9,415 nt of DNA from contig JABGUO010000108.1 of NCBI GenBank assembly GCA_018646565.1, positions 1 through 9,415 on the forward strand, read 5' to 3'. Positions within the stretch are counted from its first letter, which is position 1, and the number at the start of each line of letters is the position of its first letter. This document shows positions 7,901 through 9,415 of the stretch, piece by piece. A program made the position numbers and the translations under genes. The stretch is from Opitutia bacterium (GTDB lineage Bacteria > Verrucomicrobiota > Verrucomicrobiia > Opitutales > Seribacteraceae). The notes under the pieces were generated by a model that was not told the origin of the DNA, ran no database searches, and saw only the letters and a list, made by a program, of their open reading frames with translations.

Positions 7901-9415
7901 TTCATCCCTGTATCCACCGGGAACTTCTGCTGGTGGTAACGAAGTATCCACAACTTTTGGCTCTGGTTGTCCGTTATAAAGCATAAAATCAATAATAGTT
8001 CTGCTTTTGAGAGTAAATTTTGTTCGCTGCGCACCCTTCGTTTTTCCACTTTTGTAAAGTTGTTTCCGATTGGAATCAAGTAATTGAAGGGTGAATCCAT
8101 CGAGTCTTTTTTCAAAGTCTTTACGATTCCATACTTCCACTTTATCGACCACAAATTCTTTACCCAAATCAACTTCCCACCAGGGGTTAGTCGTGCCAAA
8201 ACCATCGGTGTGAGTTTGTCCGCCTCCTCCCCAGTCGGGGTTTTTATTTCCATCAATTGCACGCTCCGCTATACCGCCAGATCCAATGCTGGACTGTTTT
8301 ACTTTTCCTTGGCGGGCAATATTTTTTCCTCCGCTGTAAATTTCAACTTCATTCAATGTGAGAATTCGATTGTCTGCAGGAATCTCAATTCTAAGAAAAC
8401 GAGCTCCCGTGGGTGTTTCTTTTGGTTCGGGTGTTTTCTGTGCTTTGGGATTTGCAGGGATGGGGCTGTCCAACTTTGCATACATGGAAGGTTTTACACC
8501 TTTTACCTCACCTTTGTTATTGAATGTGGATGGCTTGTAGCTACCGACAAAGTCGATTTTGGAATTAGCTTTGATTTGATTCTCTAAAGCCAATGTCCAG
8601 TATACTCCATTGATAATCAATCGGCGATATCCGGGATTTAAAATATCTTCTGATGCCCCATAGAGTGAGGTGAAGACTCTGCCTTTTTTTCCATTTTTAC
8701 CTTTGTAGTGACGGGTCCATTCACTGGCCATTGGGGGTTTTGTTTTGTCGGGAGCACCATCTGCTTTCATCGTCATCAGCGGTTGGGCCATGGTAAGAAT
8801 ATTCCAGTCTTTCTGAGCCTCTGCATTGTAACCACCTGCTTGTACATGAATCTCTTTTACTCCACGCAGGATAGGGTTGTCTTTTTGCTTGGGAATAATT
8901 GAGATTCGGGTGCTTTGCGTGTGGTTTCTTCCATAATGTCCGACCCAACTTTGTCCTAGTACCTGGTGGCCAAACCCAGCTTCATACTCTTTACCGGAGT
9001 AGCGAAAATGATATTTATAATAGGGATCCTTATCGTTCTTATAATTGAAACCGTGGGTGGAGGTTCGAAGACCAAGCACTGGGCCCGCCCGGTTAAGGTA
9101 GTCGTCAATATGTTTCATCTGTTCAGGGGGAAGAGCAAGGAAGCGTGTGAAGATGACCATCCCATCGGCTTTCTTTAAAGCTTCCAGCCCTGGTATGTTG
9201 GAAATACCGGCTTGAATTTCTCCCTTTTGATCCACGCCAAACAGTACTGTACAGTCAAAACCATGATGGACAGTAAGAATACGGGCCAAGGCAGGAATGG
9301 TTTCCTCGGCACGATATTCATGGTCGCTGGCAATCAGGACGATATGTTTTCCTTTTTTGTCTTTTCCGGATGCGGAATACTGGACAGGATCCCCAAGAAG
9401 GGCATTTGAGAGTCC
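4982..9415 (-). CDS. Giant multidomain PVC protein: ThuA-like, fucolectin-like, SGNH-like, PVC propeller, HEAT and azurin domains (5' end outside window)
   Basis: The frame is open from the right edge to TAA at 4982-4984, giving 1477 visible residues; the true start lies outside the window. A TTG at 9287-9289 is not the start, because conserved ThuA-like sequence ([12 protein letters not shown], visible residues 24-35) lies before it. Domains by visible residue: ThuA-like 20-280 (RTSTHGF at 117-123); fucolectin/F5-8C-like carbohydrate-binding 338-487 (AIDGN, WWEVDLG); SGNH-hydrolase-like 506-714; PVC membrane-bound-dehydrogenase-type six-bladed propeller 830-1217, with two DxDxDG-like loops at 897-905 and 939-947; HEAT-like helices 1229-1325; azurin-like 1352-1477, with His1394, Cys1460, His1465 and Met1469 in the type 1 copper pattern. 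No CxxCH haem motif is present. Probably exported, oxidising or sensing a carbohydrate-related substrate and passing electrons to the fused copper site; substrate and signal peptide are not visible. It converges on the plus-strand genes and ends before a terminator. Confidence 0.9.
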   Translation of the reverse strand, partial: GLSNALLGDPVQYSASGKDKKGKHIVLIASDHEYRAEETIPALARILTVHHGFDCTVLFGVDQKGEIQAGISNIPGLEALKKADGMVIFTRFLALPPEQMKHIDDYLNRAGPVLGLRTSTHGFNYKNDKDPYYKYHFRYSGKEYEAGFGHQVLGQSWVGHYGRNHTQSTRISIIPKQKDNPILRGVKEIHVQAGGYNAEAQKDWNILTMAQPLMTMKADGAPDKTKPPMASEWTRHYKGKNGKKGRVFTSLYGASEDILNPGYRRLIINGVYWTLALENQIKANSKIDFVGSYKPSTFNNKGEVKGVKPSMYAKLDSPIPANPKAQKTPEPKETPTGARFLRIEIPADNRILTLNEVEIYSGGKNIARQGKVKQSSIGSGGIAERAIDGNKNPDWGGGGQTHTDGFGTTNPWWEVDLGKEFVVDKVEVWNRKDFEKRLDGFTLQLLDSNRKQLYKSGKTKGAQRTKFTLKSRTIIDFMLYNGQPEPKVVDTSLPPAEVPGGYRDELPFSFRKGDIVAILGNGLADRMQHDAWMETVLQSALKGQQISFRNMSLSGDRPNKYPRSKGFTPMDQYLQHVKADVVFAMFGYNESFDGPKNAENHKKLLIDFVGKVRSYKPNGEKFPRIVLFSPIAFQNLKDRNLPNGKAHNRNLAAYSKATEDAAQEIGVEYVDLFNPTLTLFQENKNQLTINGAHLNEEGNRLVAEIIAKALLKKEVLASPSLQKIRQSIRDKNWSWHNRYRATDGNDIWGGRSKLRFVDDQSNAEVLQHELIMLDIMTANRDQVIWLTAEGKKASIEDSNVPKPISVVSNIGGKSRSSNLGKEGNANYFNAQESMKRFDVRDGFKVNLFADEGRFPELINPVQMQVDTKGRLWAAVWPTYPMWEPGKEMNDALLILPDDNYDGKADRVIEFAKVHNPLGFEFWNGGVLVTSGPDLLFLRDNDGDDKADERYVILQGLGTSDTHHAANNLIFGPGGGIYWQSGVFLQHNHEHPWGPSLATTSSAMYRFDPRRHTIAFHGSNSPNPHGIAFDNWGYHYATDGTGGRAYQVRPDGKSWKMHSLLSKEVRPVPACEILSSDNFPEDMQGDFLICNSIGFLGVKQYKLHRDGNFELTKTIGRGKEAKKVIEKTKLGEVWGTPNGENLTVTKQMSDGTKINEQSQGFLLSGDKNFRPTDAIFGQDGGLYISDWQNVIIGHMQHNVRDPNRDHKHGRIFRVTHTKRPLQKKVAIDGQPIEALLENLKHPTDGVRHRTRVELSERKTDNVIQATQKWLKQFDPKKKEDGHHLLEALWVHQQHNRRNGRLLNDLLKSPNPHARMAALTVQHHWYNADPAKGSQVMEEEEIEVAQKSGIISDTNELTTIRISTLVEKMKYDTPNLTVKAGKKINLIFSNPDFMPHNIVLVSPNKADSVAMEALKLGANGFAVGFVPPSKDVIWASKLIDHGAEQEIQFNAPSKPGDYPYVCTFPGHHIIMRGNMKVVK

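Noticed and set aside
7858..8262. 134-codon minus-strand open frame in another frame
   Set aside because: Lies within the fucolectin-like and SGNH-like coding region, whose own frame encodes clear domains.
8084..8587. 167-codon plus-strand open frame opposite the large gene
   Set aside because: Antisense shadow of conserved domains in the minus-strand gene; composition is unlike a real protein and there is no ribosome site.
9241..9250. ACAGTACTGT palindrome resembling part of an SOS box
   Set aside because: Half-site order and spacing do not fit a LexA site, and it lies deep inside coding sequence.
1..9415. Mobile element, CRISPR, phage, toxin-antitoxin or defence system
   Set aside because: No transposase, integrase, direct-repeat array or recognisable defence protein is encoded; gene content is housekeeping plus one PVC-type multidomain gene.

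Overview
The window looks like ordinary chromosomal DNA from a bacterium of the PVC group, most likely Verrucomicrobiota. The best evidence is the huge minus-strand gene. It joins a ThuA-like domain, a fucolectin-like domain, an SGNH-hydrolase-like domain, a PVC-type six-bladed propeller, HEAT-like repeats and an azurin-like domain, an architecture characteristic of Planctomycetota and Verrucomicrobiota. The GYF_2-type membrane protein fits the same placement. Assignment to a lower rank would be a guess.

The left half (1-4897) is a plus-strand run of housekeeping genes with short gaps or overlaps. It begins with the 3' end of phosphoglycerate mutase gpmA. Next come folE2 (type IB GTP cyclohydrolase, first step of folate/pterin synthesis) and, 10 bp later, a CelD/BioF2-like GNAT acyltransferase of unknown substrate. 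A second tight group follows: pdxH (PLP synthesis), a 60-residue uncharacterised protein overlapping both neighbours, menB (menaquinone synthesis) and a GYF_2-domain protein with a C-terminal membrane anchor. Overlaps of 1 and 4 bases tie pdxH, the small gene and menB into one translationally coupled unit. The theme is cofactor supply (folate, B6, menaquinone).

A hairpin at 4931-4960 separates this run from the convergent minus-strand gene and has a strong T run for the minus-strand transcript. The remaining 4.4 kb (4982-9415) is one open reading frame that runs off the right edge, so its true start and any signal peptide are not visible. It probably encodes an extracytoplasmic protein that binds or oxidises carbohydrate or a related substrate and passes electrons to a fused type 1 copper centre. 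Its SGNH-like domain lacks the usual catalytic serine.

No tRNA, rRNA, CRISPR array, insertion sequence, phage gene or defence system was seen. No intergenic stretch exceeds 100 bases. The points most worth follow-up are the multidomain copper protein, its degenerate hydrolase domain and the small coupled gene between pdxH and menB.
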